A stretch of DNA of 64,000 nucleotides, from the NCBI RefSeq assembly GCF_025370775.1, contig NZ_JAMXEX010000001.1:496001-560000 (forward strand). The letters are read 5' to 3'. Numbering within the stretch: position 1 is the stretch's first letter; every line of letters begins with the position of its first letter. The position numbers and the translations under genes were made by a program. The DNA is from Ancylothrix sp. D3o. Its GTDB lineage: Bacteria; Cyanobacteriota; Cyanobacteriia; Cyanobacteriales; Oscillatoriaceae. This document shows positions 15,993 through 25,218 of this stretch, in pieces. The notes under the pieces are model-generated. The model did no database searches, had not been told where the DNA came from, and saw only the letters and a program-made list of their open reading frames with translations.

Positions 15993-17240
15993 ATGATTAA
16001 AGTTCTGCATCTTTCGGATATTCATATTGGCAGCGGTTTTTCGCACGGTAAAATTAATCCAGTAACGGGATTAAATACACGATTAGAAGATTTCGTCAAG
16101 ACTCTTTCGCTGTGTATTGATAGGGCAATTTCTGAGTCGGTGGATTTGGTTGTATTTGGGGGAGATGCGTTTCCGGATGCTACACCTCCGCCCTATGTTC
16201 AAGAAGCGTTTGCAACTCAATTTCGCCGCTTAGTGGATGCGGATATTCCGACAGTTTTGTTAGTAGGAAATCACGATCAACATTCCCAAGGACAAGGCGG
16301 TGCAAGTTTGTGTATTTATCGCACTTTGGGAGTGCCAGGTTTTATTGTGGGAGATCGTTTAGAGACTCACAGGATTGAAACAAAAAGTGGGCCGGTGCAA
16401 GTGTTAACTTTGCCTTGGTTAACTCGCTCAACTTTGATGGCGAGAGCGGAAACAGAAGGGATGGCAATTGCTGATGTGAATAATTTATTAAATGAAAAAT
16501 TGCGGTTAGTTTTGGAAGGGGAAATCGTGCGGTTAGATAAAGATGTGCCGACAATTTTGTTAGCGCATTTGATGGCAGATAAGGCAGAATTAGGTGCGGA
16601 GAGATTTTTGGCGGTGGGGAAAGGTTTTACTATTCCGATGTCGTTGTTGGTGCGTCCTTGTTTTGAATATGTGGCGCTGGGGCACGTTCACCGGCACCAA
16701 AATTTGAATCGGCAAAATAATCCGCCGGTGATTTATCCGGGGAGTATTGAACGGGTGGATTTTAGTGAGGAAAAAGAGGATAAAGGTTATGTGATGTTGG
16801 AGGTGGAAAAAGGCAGGGTAAATTGGGAGTTTTGTAAGTTACCGGTGAGGTCTTTTGTAACAATTCGGGTCGATGTTTCGGAGGCGGAAGATCCCCAGGC
16901 GATGTTGGTGGAAAAAATTGGTAAGAAAGAAATTAACGATGCGGTGGTGCGGTTGATTTATCAGGTGCGTTCTGAGCAGCTAGATTTGATTGATAATGCT
17001 GCGATTCATAAGGCGTTAAATGCGGCTCATAGTTATACAATTCAGGCGGAATTAGTGAGTCAATTGGCGCGTCCGCGTGTGCCTAGTTTAGTGGCCGGTG
17101 GGGGTATTTCTCCGATGGAGGCGTTGAAAAGTTATTTGGAAAATCGCAGTGATTTGAAAGATATTCAGGGGGATTTGTTGGTGGCGGCGGAGGGTTTGTT
17201 GGGGGGAGAAGAGGGGGATAAACAGTTGAATTTGTTGTAA
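15993..17240 (+). CDS. sbcD: SbcD/Mre11-type DNA repair exonuclease
   Basis: Metallophosphoesterase nuclease that, with an SbcC ATPase, would open and trim DNA hairpins and breaks. 415 residues from the ATG at 15993 (a TTG at 15981 is also in frame). Metal-binding motifs: LHLSDIHIGS (residues 5-14), VFGGDAFPDATPP near 54, LLVGNHDQHSQG near 89, HLMADKAELG near 193, and LGHVHRHQNL near 230. The usual E. coli motif reads GDxFD; here it is GGDAFPD. The C-terminal third is the capping domain. sbcC is not adjacent. Confidence 0.9.
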   Translation: MIKVLHLSDIHIGSGFSHGKINPVTGLNTRLEDFVKTLSLCIDRAISESVDLVVFGGDAFPDATPPPYVQEAFATQFRRLVDADIPTVLLVGNHDQHSQGQGGASLCIYRTLGVPGFIVGDRLETHRIETKSGPVQVLTLPWLTRSTLMARAETEGMAIADVNNLLNEKLRLVLEGEIVRLDKDVPTILLAHLMADKAELGAERFLAVGKGFTIPMSLLVRPCFEYVALGHVHRHQNLNRQNNPPVIYPGSIERVDFSEEKEDKGYVMLEVEKGRVNWEFCKLPVRSFVTIRVDVSEAEDPQAMLVEKIGKKEINDAVVRLIYQVRSEQLDLIDNAAIHKALNAAHSYTIQAELVSQLARPRVPSLVAGGGISPMEALKSYLENRSDLKDIQGDLLVAAEGLLGGEEGDKQLNLL

Positions 17241-17320
17241 AAATTCCCCAAATTTTAACTTAATTAACCACCGACTCAGAAAAAAATGAGACTTTATAGC
17301 CGTGACAACTATTGAAGTTT

Positions 17321-18640
17321 TTATAAACTTAGGTTTTCCGAAAAACCTGGTTTCTCAATCTGCCGATTCTGCCGGCTTAAAATGCCTTCGATTTTTTCAA
17401 TAACCCTAACCAAATCCTGATGCTTAACTAATTGCTCTAATTCTGTTAAGGCTCCTTCTGCTTGTTCAATTTTTTGCAGTAAAGATTCTGTTTCTAAATA
17501 TGCGTTGATTTCAGGATTATGTAGTTCTGAACTCATGTTAGATGCAGGATATTTTACCAATTCTTCCAACTGAGCTAACGCCATCTCTGCTGTCTCAATT
17601 TGTTGTATAAGCGAACGCGCCACCGTCGCACCTTCTCTTGCTGATTCTGTAAGATCCTGAACACGGATTTTAAAACGATTAGCAAGCTGGTCTACTTGCC
17701 GACCGGCTTCAAAAGTTTGGCTAACTAATTTCCCAATTTCAGACGTAACGTTGCTAAATTCGCTAAAGTGATCTCCCGAACGATGCGCCACAACGGCTGC
17801 TTGCATAGCTAAATATCGCACTTGCTGGCTAACTTTTGCAATAAGTACCGAAGCAGCATTAATTGTCTCTAATTCTTTGGCTAAAGCCTTGCCAATATCG
17901 ACAATTTGATCCGTATTCTGGCAAATAGCATTCACACCGGCAAAAGTTGCCTGAAAAGCCTTTCGGCCTTCCAGAGACAGAAGTTTTCCAATTTGAATAA
18001 ACTTTTGATTTAATTGCGAAATTCTTTTTGCTTGCTTCATTAATCGAGATTGCTGTTCGCTCAAAAGTTGATTTTGGTTTTGTAGTTCAACTAAATTAAA
18101 CTCTAACAATTGCGTGTAACCTTTCGCTTTATTTTGTTCTTTTTGAATGAGATTAAGCGAGTTATGAATTTCTAACTTTTGCAAGCGGATAACTTCATAA
18201 GATAAACTGAGCATTTGCGATTGACCGAGCAGCAAAACCCGCATATCAAGTAAGCGAAAACTATTATCATCGTAGACAATAACCACCGGCTCATATACCA
18301 AATCTTCAGAGCGATTTAGCGCAATTTTTGCCGCTTCATCAATTTTGCTATTCTGAGAAAGTAGCAAAGCAGGAATTTTAAAAAAATCTAAAATCGCACC
18401 TATAGGGCGCTGCATATAAAGTTCAATATTATAAGGTTGACTCATCCATTCATAAAATTTTCGCCGTGAAATCATTCCCACCAAGCGCGGGCCATTAAGC
18501 ACCATTACCCCCGGAATTTCTGGTTGGTGAGCAAAGGTTTTCGCCACAATATTGCCGGGGATTCTTTGGCTAACTTGAAAGTGATGGCTGGGCAAGTTGC
18601 CAATGGTAGAATCAGGAGTGAGTTGAGACAGATCAATCAT
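17321..18640 (-). CDS. Soluble signalling protein: CBS-like domain plus MCP-like coiled coil
   Basis: Function not known. 439 residues, no signal peptide and no membrane helix. Residues 1-150 look like a CBS-pair sensor as found in front of cyanobacterial GGDEF proteins (GVMVLNGPRLVGMISRRKFYEWMS near 44-67; EPVVIVYDDNSFRLLDMRVLLL near 117-138). Residues about 150-215 are coiled coil. Residues about 220-350 resemble the helical hairpin of methyl-accepting chemotaxis proteins (IVDIGKALAKELETINAASVLIAKVSQQVRYLAMQAAVVAHRSGD), but the strict MCP tip E-I-A-x-Q-T-N-L-L-A-L-N-A is not conserved. A second helical stretch ends the protein. It lies divergent from recJ with no che genes nearby. Confidence 0.7.
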   Translation of the reverse strand: MIDLSQLTPDSTIGNLPSHHFQVSQRIPGNIVAKTFAHQPEIPGVMVLNGPRLVGMISRRKFYEWMSQPYNIELYMQRPIGAILDFFKIPALLLSQNSKIDEAAKIALNRSEDLVYEPVVIVYDDNSFRLLDMRVLLLGQSQMLSLSYEVIRLQKLEIHNSLNLIQKEQNKAKGYTQLLEFNLVELQNQNQLLSEQQSRLMKQAKRISQLNQKFIQIGKLLSLEGRKAFQATFAGVNAICQNTDQIVDIGKALAKELETINAASVLIAKVSQQVRYLAMQAAVVAHRSGDHFSEFSNVTSEIGKLVSQTFEAGRQVDQLANRFKIRVQDLTESAREGATVARSLIQQIETAEMALAQLEELVKYPASNMSSELHNPEINAYLETESLLQKIEQAEGALTELEQLVKHQDLVRVIEKIEGILSRQNRQIEKPGFSENLSL

Positions 18641-18813
18641 TCACGGAGGATGCCGACAGCAAAAACGAGATTTTCTTTATGTTGACACAAATAATTAAGA
18701 TAGTAACCTAAATTATTAATTAACCGATTTTGCTGCCTTTTTTTTGACAAGCCCGCGCTGACAGCACAAAGAGTGCTAAAGTTACAATCAAGTATGTCAT
18801 TAATAGAAATGCA

Positions 18814-20874
18814 GTGTTAGACCCCTCTGGATTCTCCCCCCCCCACCGGCTTCCTCTTCAGCGTTGGCAGATTTTCTCACAACAGCCAGACCTCTGCGTA
18901 CAATTGGCTGATGCTACCGGTTTATCAGCGGTTTTAGCACAAGTTCTTATTAATCGCGGTCTTAAAAATCCTACCGAAGCCCAATTTTATTTAAACCCAG
19001 ACTCAATTGTTTTACCCTCCCCAATTGATGAATTTCCAGACTTGCAAAAAAGCGTCGATTTGTTGGTTCAAGCCATTAGTTTAAAACAAAAAATTGCTAT
19101 TTGTGGAGACTATGATGCCGATGGAATGACCAGCACTTCATTGTTGCTAAGAGCATTGCGTTGGTTGGGGGCTGAAGTTGATTATGCCATTCCCAGCCGT
19201 ATGAGCGAAGGCTATGGAATTAACATCCGAATTGTTGAAGAATTCCACCGCGAAGGTGTGGAAATAGTTTTAACAGTTGATAATGGAATATCAGCCTATG
19301 AGCCAGTTTTTCGTGCCAGGGAATTAGGCTTAAAAGTGATTGTAACCGATCACCATGATATCCCCGACAAATTACCGCCGGCAGACGCAATTCTAAATCC
19401 CAAATTAATCAGAGAAGATTCTCCCTATCGGGGAGTTGCTGGGGTAGGAGTTGCCTATATTCTCGCTGTTTGCCTTGCTCAAAAGTTAGGCAAAACTCAA
19501 GGCTTAATTACGCCTTTACGCTCATTAATGACATTAGGAACTATTGCCGATTTAGCGCCTTTAACGGGGGTAAACCGGCGCTGGTTAAAGCTGGGTTTGC
19601 GGCAGTTACCTACATCAGAATTAGCAGGAATTCAAGCCTTAATTCAAGTGGCAGGAGTAAAAGCGAGAGAACAGGGAAATTTTTACATAAAACAAGAAAA
19701 TAAAAACACAAAATCTTTAAAACCCGAAGATATTGGCTTTAGGCTTGGGCCGAGAATTAATGCAGTGGGAAGAATTGGCGACCCGCAAATTGTCATTGAC
19801 TTGTTAACTACAGATGACATGGGATTGGCATTAGAAAAAGCCATGCAATGCGAACAAATTAATCAGCGCCGGCAGCAACTTTGCAAACAAATTGAAAAAG
19901 AGGCGGTGGAGTGGGTAGAAAATAGCCAAATTAACTTATTAGAAAAGCGAGTTTTGGTGGTAGTGCAGCCAAACTGGCATCATGGAGTAATTGGCATTGT
20001 TGCCTCGCGGCTAGTAGAAAGATACGGCGTGCCGGTGTTTATTGGAACCTACGAAGATAGCGGACATATTCGCGGATCTGCGCGCAGTATTCCAGAGTTT
20101 CATGTCTTTGAAGCTTTGCAATTTTGCGATGATTTGTTAGGCAAATATGGCGGACATCGTGCGGCGGGAGGCTTTTCTTTGAAAGCAGAAAATTTACAAG
20201 CATTTAGCGACCGGCTTAGTGTTTTCGCACATCGCTGTTTAGAACCGGCACACTTAAAACCTTTGGTACAAATAGACGCCGAATTAAATTTAGATGAAAT
20301 TAATTTAGATTTATATCGTCAAATAGACGCTTTACATCCCTGCGGAATTGAAAACTCAGAGCCGGTTTTTTGGGTTTCAAATGTGCGAGTCGTTGAGCAA
20401 AAAATTGTGGGAGAAAATCACCTGAAAGTCACCCTTTCTCAACAGTTAAAAAATGGTGGATATGCTCGCATTCAAGCAATGGCGTGGCGATGGGGAGAGT
20501 ATTTTCCTTTACCCGTTCGCCTGGATGTCGCTTATCGCTTAACCGAGAATAATTGGCAGGGAAATACAAATCTTGAAATCGAAATTATTGGCGTGCGCTT
20601 ACCGCAAGAACAAACAGATCAAAGTGTGCCGGTTGCAGCACTAGCCAAAGCAGAATTTTATTATGAAAACCAGAAATATAATTGCGCCTTGTATGCAAAA
20701 AATTCCGGGCAAGAGATAAGAATCAAAACTCCCCAAGGGCAAGTTTTAGCCATTGAAAAAGGGCAAAAAATTGGTATTTTTGGAACCAATCGAGAAACAG
20801 CATTGCCGGTGGATGTGCGACAAAAGCAGTTTTTTAACTTAATTAAATCAGCAATGGCAGCTTTACAAATGTAG
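18814..20874 (+). CDS. recJ: Single-stranded-DNA-specific exonuclease RecJ
   Basis: 5'-3' ssDNA exonuclease of recombination and mismatch repair. 686 residues from a GTG start. Seen: the DHH-family motifs CGDYDADGMTSTSLL near residue 97 (motif I), TVDNGIS near 153, VIVTDHHDIPD near 174 (the DHH), and LGTIADLAPL near 243. The DHHA1 domain carries the conserved GGHRAAGGFSL near 446. An OB-fold segment follows at about 480-600. The C-terminal extension of about 80 residues (AALAKAEFYYENQKYNCALY...) is of the kind found in cyanobacterial RecJ. The stop codon is the first base pair of a hairpin terminator. Confidence 0.95.
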   Translation: MLDPSGFSPPHRLPLQRWQIFSQQPDLCVQLADATGLSAVLAQVLINRGLKNPTEAQFYLNPDSIVLPSPIDEFPDLQKSVDLLVQAISLKQKIAICGDYDADGMTSTSLLLRALRWLGAEVDYAIPSRMSEGYGINIRIVEEFHREGVEIVLTVDNGISAYEPVFRARELGLKVIVTDHHDIPDKLPPADAILNPKLIREDSPYRGVAGVGVAYILAVCLAQKLGKTQGLITPLRSLMTLGTIADLAPLTGVNRRWLKLGLRQLPTSELAGIQALIQVAGVKAREQGNFYIKQENKNTKSLKPEDIGFRLGPRINAVGRIGDPQIVIDLLTTDDMGLALEKAMQCEQINQRRQQLCKQIEKEAVEWVENSQINLLEKRVLVVVQPNWHHGVIGIVASRLVERYGVPVFIGTYEDSGHIRGSARSIPEFHVFEALQFCDDLLGKYGGHRAAGGFSLKAENLQAFSDRLSVFAHRCLEPAHLKPLVQIDAELNLDEINLDLYRQIDALHPCGIENSEPVFWVSNVRVVEQKIVGENHLKVTLSQQLKNGGYARIQAMAWRWGEYFPLPVRLDVAYRLTENNWQGNTNLEIEIIGVRLPQEQTDQSVPVAALAKAEFYYENQKYNCALYAKNSGQEIRIKTPQGQVLAIEKGQKIGIFGTNRETALPVDVRQKQFFNLIKSAMAALQM

Positions 20875-20903
20875 GTTGGGTTGCCAAACCCAACCTATTA
20901 TAA
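20872..20903. terminator. Bidirectional hairpin terminator between recJ and the 2TM gene
   Basis: TAGGTTGGGTT-GCCA-AACCCAACCTA, an 11-base perfect stem starting on the recJ TAG stop codon, followed by ATTATAAAAAA. It separates two convergent genes. Confidence 0.75.
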
Positions 20904-20921
20904 AAAACCCACACCCAGCTT

Positions 20922-21452
20922 TTAACTAATCCATTTCTGAAATTTGTTAACCAAACTATTAACAGATTGACCTAACTGTTTTTTTACCCGCCAGCGCTGG
21001 AAAGCTTGCTCGTATTCTTCACCCTCACTTTGATAGCTATTCCAGCCTTGCAAAGCCAGTCCTAAGCCCCAAAATAACAGAATATATAAAGACCAAGATA
21101 GCTCGCCAGAACCGGCCAAATTTAACAGGACAAAAAAGCTGTTAAAAATTCCATAGTTAACAGCGTTCTTTTTTAATTTCTTGCGGCGATAAGTTTCAAA
21201 AACTTGGCGTTCTTCAAAGTCACCTGAACGGCTTAACCATTCTTTTTCGGCGGCTTCCAAATGAGCAAGAGGAATGTTTAAATCTTGAGCAATTTCTAAC
21301 ATTTGAGCGCGAGAAATTTCCCCGCCTTCTTCTTTTCGAGATAAAGCTAAATGTAAAATTTGCTGTACTTCGTCTTGACTATAAGTAGGTGCGAGCCCGG
21401 TTTTTTGGGCTGGGGAACGGTCTGTTGTTTTTAAATTTTCTGAAGAAACCAT
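20922..21452 (-). CDS. 2TM-domain membrane protein
   Basis: Function unknown. 176 residues from the ATG at 21452, which has AAAAGG upstream; an in-frame GTG at 21533 would add 27 unlikely residues. Residues about 25-90 are a soluble helical region (YSQDEVQQILHLALSRKE, AQMLEIAQDLNIPLAHLEAAEKEWL), which looks like a small helix-turn-helix-like or SHOCT-like fold. Two adjacent membrane helices at about 98-145 (AVNYGIFNSFFVLLNLAG, LSWSLYILLFWGLGLALQGW) form the 2TM domain known from histidine kinases and small proteins. A charged tail follows. Convergent with recJ. Confidence 0.75.
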   Translation of the reverse strand: MVSSENLKTTDRSPAQKTGLAPTYSQDEVQQILHLALSRKEEGGEISRAQMLEIAQDLNIPLAHLEAAEKEWLSRSGDFEERQVFETYRRKKLKKNAVNYGIFNSFFVLLNLAGSGELSWSLYILLFWGLGLALQGWNSYQSEGEEYEQAFQRWRVKKQLGQSVNSLVNKFQKWIS

Positions 21453-21614
21453 CACAGTAGCCTTTTCAGTATCACTATCCTTTCTATTTTGCCTGACTTT
21501 TTGACAATTGACAGGGGGGAATATCCGATCCACCCTAGTAGGGTGCAGCTTTGTTTAGAAATCGGTTAAAATAACCAAATACTTTTTACAAAATCATCCC
21601 AACAACAACCCCCT

Positions 21615-21971
21615 ATGAATTTAAGTATCACCGGCAACCAATTATCTATCGACTTAGAATGGTATGAGCAACTTTGGGCATTTACCCTCAATGAAACCAT
21701 GTCTATTCCCCTTGCTCATATTGAAAGAGTCACCGCAGAAGAACCCCAAAGCACTTGGGCAGAACTTCGCGCACCCGGAACATTTTTACCTGGCATTATA
21801 AAGGCCGGTACTTATTACACTCGACGCGGAAAAGAGTTTTGGTATGTCACAAAAGACAAGGATTATTTAACCCTTGAATTAATCGATGAACCTTACAACC
21901 GCATCATTTTAACCCTCGATAACAATCAAGCATGGATTGACCGCATAAATCAGGCGAAAGGTATGAATTAG
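21615..21971 (+). CDS. Small PH-like domain protein, conserved hypothetical
   Basis: 118 residues, mostly predicted beta strand with a C-terminal helix: ITGNQLSIDLEWYEQLWAF, SIPLAHIERVTAEEP, AGTYYTRRGKEFWYVTKDKDYLTLELIDEPYNRIIL, and WIDRINQAKG. The layout (seven strands and one helix) resembles a bacterial PH domain that reads the contact of a membrane or lipid surface. The fold call is a guess from pattern. It lies 7 bases before the SMP-30 gene on the same strand, so both are probably one operon. Confidence 0.7.
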   Translation: MNLSITGNQLSIDLEWYEQLWAFTLNETMSIPLAHIERVTAEEPQSTWAELRAPGTFLPGIIKAGTYYTRRGKEFWYVTKDKDYLTLELIDEPYNRIILTLDNNQAWIDRINQAKGMN

Positions 21972-21978
21972 AAAACCC

Positions 21979-22914
21979 ATGAAAAAATATCTAACTGTTG
22001 CCGGCGCGACTTTGTTATTGATTGTTTTCCTCAGTATCACTTTATTTGCGAAGGAGAATACCTCTGTGGAATCGGTAGACCAAAACAACCAAAAACTAGA
22101 AAAAGTAGCCTCTAATTTTAATTTCGTCGAGGGGCCGGTGTGGATGCCCGCCGGCTATTTAATTTTCAGCGATATTCCCGCCGATACTCTTTACAAATAT
22201 CAGCAAAATCAACCTGTTGAAGTCTTCCGGAAACCATCAGGAAACGCCAATGGAAACACCCTCGACAAGCAGGGAAATTTAATTACCGCAGAGCATAAAA
22301 ACCGCCGTGTTTCCCGCACCGGCCAAGATGGAAAAATTATTACTTTAGCAGATAAATTTGAAGGCAAACTGCTCAACAGTCCCAACGATGTGATAGTCAA
22401 ATCAGATGGCAGTATTTACTTCACAGATCCGCCTTACGGCATCCAAAAAAAAGACGAAGAATTAGGCTTTTATGGCGTTTACCGCATCGCCCCTGATGGC
22501 AAACTAAGCTTATTAGCAAAAGACTTTATCCGTCCCAATGGATTAGCATTTTCTCCCGATGAGAAAAAGCTTTATGTCAACGACACAGAAAAAAATCACA
22601 TGAGAGTTTTTGATGTGCAAACTGATGGAAGTTTGGCCGGCGGAGAAGTCTTTGCAGAAATGAAAGAAGAAGGCAAAAACGGCGTACCCGATGGCATCAA
22701 AGTTGATGTCGAAGGAAATGTTTATAGCACCGGCCCTGGCGGAATTTGGGTATTTTCTCGCACCGGCCAATTAATCAATAAAATCGCTGTCCCAGAAAGT
22801 GCCACTAATTTAGCTTGGGGAGATGAAGATTACAAAACCCTTTACATAACAGCCGGTAAAAGCTTATACAAAATCCGGTTAACAATTGCTGGAATAAAAC
22901 CAGGAGTAAATTAA
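21979..22914 (+). CDS. SMP-30/gluconolactonase (LRE) family protein, exported
   Basis: Six-bladed propeller lactonase family; the substrate is likely a sugar lactone but cannot be named. 311 residues. The N-terminus has a membrane or signal helix (LTVAGATLLLIVFLSITLFA, residues 4-23). Conserved features: NFVEGPVWMPAG near residue 49 with the metal Glu, NGNTLDKQGNLITAEH near 90, NSPNDVIVKSDGSIYFTDPPYG near 133 with the metal Asn, RPNGLAFSPDEKKLYVNDTE near 188 with Asn and Asp, and VPDGIKVDVEGNVY near 234. All expected metal ligands are present. Follows the PH-like gene with a 7-base gap. Confidence 0.88.
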   Translation: MKKYLTVAGATLLLIVFLSITLFAKENTSVESVDQNNQKLEKVASNFNFVEGPVWMPAGYLIFSDIPADTLYKYQQNQPVEVFRKPSGNANGNTLDKQGNLITAEHKNRRVSRTGQDGKIITLADKFEGKLLNSPNDVIVKSDGSIYFTDPPYGIQKKDEELGFYGVYRIAPDGKLSLLAKDFIRPNGLAFSPDEKKLYVNDTEKNHMRVFDVQTDGSLAGGEVFAEMKEEGKNGVPDGIKVDVEGNVYSTGPGGIWVFSRTGQLINKIAVPESATNLAWGDEDYKTLYITAGKSLYKIRLTIAGIKPGVN

Positions 22915-22977
22915 CAGGTGCAAGCACCGGAAGTCTAAGCTATAATCAAGAAAATTTGAAAGCGGGAGTCATGCAAA

Positions 22978-23961
22978 ATGGAACGCAAAACAAGCCGGCG
23001 CAAATTTTTACTAACCACCGCATCCGTAGCGGGTGGAATTGTTGCCTGTTCAGCAGTTAAAAGCCAGCAACCAGAAGTTTCAACACTGACAACCAAAGCC
23101 GAAATAACCGGCACAATGCCAGAGCGAATATTAGGAAAAACCGGCATAAAACTTCCCATTTTTGGATTAGGAGGCGCCGGACAAACCCCACTTTCAAAAA
23201 CAGGACAAGAAGCAGCCTCAATACCAATCATTGAACGCGCCTTGCAACTAGGCATTAAATACTTTGATACAGCCGCAGAATACGGCCCCAGCGAAGAGAA
23301 TTTAGGTAAAATATTACCACAGTATCGAAAACAAATTTTTCTAGCCAGCAAAACCCATGCACGCGACAGAGATGGAGCATGGCGACACTTGGAAAATTCC
23401 CTTAAACGTTTAAAAACAGATTACCTTGATTTGTGGCAATTGCACCACGTTTCTTTGGCAGAAGAAATTACCGAAATTTTCAGTAAAAATGGCGCAATAA
23501 AAGCCCTAGAAGAAGCAAAACAACAAAAACTAATTCGCTTCACCGGCATCACCGGCCACCACGAACCTGATATCATAGCCGAAGCCTTGCGTCGGTATGA
23601 TTTCGACACAACATTAATCTGCGTAAATGCAGCAGATAAACATCATCCGCGTCCCTTTATTCCCGCCGTCATGCCAATAGCAAGACAGAAAAATATAGGC
23701 GTTATTGCGATGAAAGTGCCGGCCTATGGAAGGTTATTTAAAAATGGCATTCTCGACGGAATGGAGCAAGCGATGGGCTACAGCCTTTCCGTTGCCGGTG
23801 TGCATACTTGCGTCATCGCCGCCGAAACACCAGAGCAACTAGAATCAAATGTGAGAGTCGCCCAAGCTTATAAGCCTTTAAGTGAGAAAGAAATGGCAGC
23901 CATCGAACAGCGAACCGCAACCGCATGGCAAGATAACACCTTTTTCCGCGCTTGGACGTAG
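22978..23961 (+). CDS. Aldo/keto reductase with twin-arginine signal
   Basis: NAD(P)H-dependent oxidoreductase, substrate unknown. 327 residues. The N-terminus MERKTSRRKFLLTTASVAGG carries a Tat motif (SRRKFL), so the folded enzyme is likely exported; a Cys follows at AGGIVAC, a possible lipobox. The aldo/keto barrel starts near residue 45 (ILGKTGIKLPIFGLGGAG). Catalytic residues: Asp and Tyr in DTAAEYGPSEENLG near 98-105, Lys in FLASKTH near 125, His in LWQLHHVSL near 157. The C-terminus lacks the iron-sulfur CxxC segment of YhdN-like relatives. Confidence 0.88.
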   Translation: MERKTSRRKFLLTTASVAGGIVACSAVKSQQPEVSTLTTKAEITGTMPERILGKTGIKLPIFGLGGAGQTPLSKTGQEAASIPIIERALQLGIKYFDTAAEYGPSEENLGKILPQYRKQIFLASKTHARDRDGAWRHLENSLKRLKTDYLDLWQLHHVSLAEEITEIFSKNGAIKALEEAKQQKLIRFTGITGHHEPDIIAEALRRYDFDTTLICVNAADKHHPRPFIPAVMPIARQKNIGVIAMKVPAYGRLFKNGILDGMEQAMGYSLSVAGVHTCVIAAETPEQLESNVRVAQAYKPLSEKEMAAIEQRTATAWQDNTFFRAWT

Positions 23962-23986
23962 TTAGGTTAGCACACTTTTAAATTTT

Positions 23987-24040
23987 AACCTCCGCAGGAG
24001 GTTTTCTTCCTGTAGGCACCGATTTTAATCGGTGTCTATT
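23987..24040 (+). terminator. Two hairpins downstream of the aldo/keto reductase
   Basis: First hairpin AACCTCC-GCA-GGAGGTT at 23987-24005 followed by TTC. Second hairpin CACCGAT-TTTA-ATCGGTG at 24017-24034 followed by TCTATTTTT. Either could end transcription on the plus strand. Confidence 0.6.
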
Positions 24041-24142
24041 TTTATGCTGATCATCAAAAAACCTTTTACCAAGTTTGCGAAATTATCTCCCTCACAGGTG
24101 ATGCTATAAACAGAAGACAATCATTGCTTAAAAAAGCCAACC

Positions 24143-25036
24143 ATGAGCCAATCAATCATTCAATTAGCCGACAATTTACCCAGCGAAAACATCACCATTT
24201 CCGCCTTAAAAGCCTTAGATTTTGTTGTCCCCGGAGAGTGGCAAAATACAGTAGGTTTCGCCAACATGGTGCGGGAAATCACCGGCAAAAAAGACCCCGA
24301 CAAAATCCAAAAAATCAGCGAACGCGCTTTATGGATTTACAATGATGAATCTCTAGGTTATCAAAAAGCAATTTGGCTTTATCAAATCGTTGATAATGCA
24401 GACAGTGCAATGGGAATGGCAGCAATGGCAAATAAAGTCAGCCAGTCGATATCCTTTCTCGGCTTTTTAAACAAATTAACACCCAAAGCAGATACAATTC
24501 AATCGGTGGATTTGTGTATTAAATTAGTAGCAGAATTAATTGCATTTTGCATACTTAACCGCATTCCAATTTACAGCATTCCTGACTTTGTAAAAGCCTT
24601 GCCAAACTATCACAATGAAGCCGTAATGCGTATGGCGGCGCTGGTATGTTTTGATGGTTTAATTCCCTTGGGGCCAGACTTTTTACAGGTTTCTGGAAGA
24701 ACGATTAACGGTTTAAATCCGGCCATGTTAGAGCAAAATCCTGTGTTTCAAAAAGTCAGCGGTTTAATCCCCGGAAATAACGCTCAGAATAAGCTAGGTT
24801 TTATCAGTCAAACCTTTAATTCTGCCCAAGGTTGGATGGGAAATTTGGTATCATCGCGGGGGTTGAAACCGGCCAGTATTTTAGGGAAATTGCAAGGTTT
24901 TGTGGATGTGGCGGATGATAAGTTAGATTATGTAGCGGCGTTTTTGGATATGACGACGAATTATTATGAGCATACAGGCATTCAAACAGTGTCTAGGTAT
25001 CTCATTAACGAAGCGGCGCAGCAAGTGAAGAAATAG
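24143..25036 (+). CDS. Conserved cyanobacterial protein of unknown function
   Basis: 297 residues, not recognised. Almost entirely alpha-helical by pattern, with no signal peptide and no convincing membrane helix, although SVDLCIKLVAELIAFCILNRIP (residues about 127-148) is quite hydrophobic. The sequence is rich in amphipathic segments (YQKAIWLYQIVDNADSAMGMAAMANKVSQS; KLQGFVDVADDKLDYVAAFLDM). No catalytic motif is visible. It has its own spacers on both sides, so it is monocistronic, with a long hairpin after the stop. Confidence 0.75.
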   Translation: MSQSIIQLADNLPSENITISALKALDFVVPGEWQNTVGFANMVREITGKKDPDKIQKISERALWIYNDESLGYQKAIWLYQIVDNADSAMGMAAMANKVSQSISFLGFLNKLTPKADTIQSVDLCIKLVAELIAFCILNRIPIYSIPDFVKALPNYHNEAVMRMAALVCFDGLIPLGPDFLQVSGRTINGLNPAMLEQNPVFQKVSGLIPGNNAQNKLGFISQTFNSAQGWMGNLVSSRGLKPASILGKLQGFVDVADDKLDYVAAFLDMTTNYYEHTGIQTVSRYLINEAAQQVKK

Positions 25037-25042
25037 CAAATA

Positions 25043-25109
25043 ACAAACCGGGTTTTTCTTAAGAACTCCTATATTTAAACCTTTAAATGTTAGGAAAAAT
25101 CCGGTTTGT
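25043..25109 (+). terminator. Long inverted repeat after the unknown gene
   Basis: ACAAACCGGGTTTTTC (25043 onward) pairs with GAAAAATCCGGTTTGT (ending 25109), one mismatch, with a 35-base loop; a T-rich CTACTATTTTTT follows. Either a terminator or a small repeat element. Confidence 0.55.
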
Positions 25110-25218
25110 CTACTATTTTTTCATTGTTTTAATCACCCACTCTTTCCCTTGTTTTCCATAGTGATGCAAAATCGGGCAATTCCTAACCCAATTTAACCGG
25201 CAATCCTCCAAAAAACCC

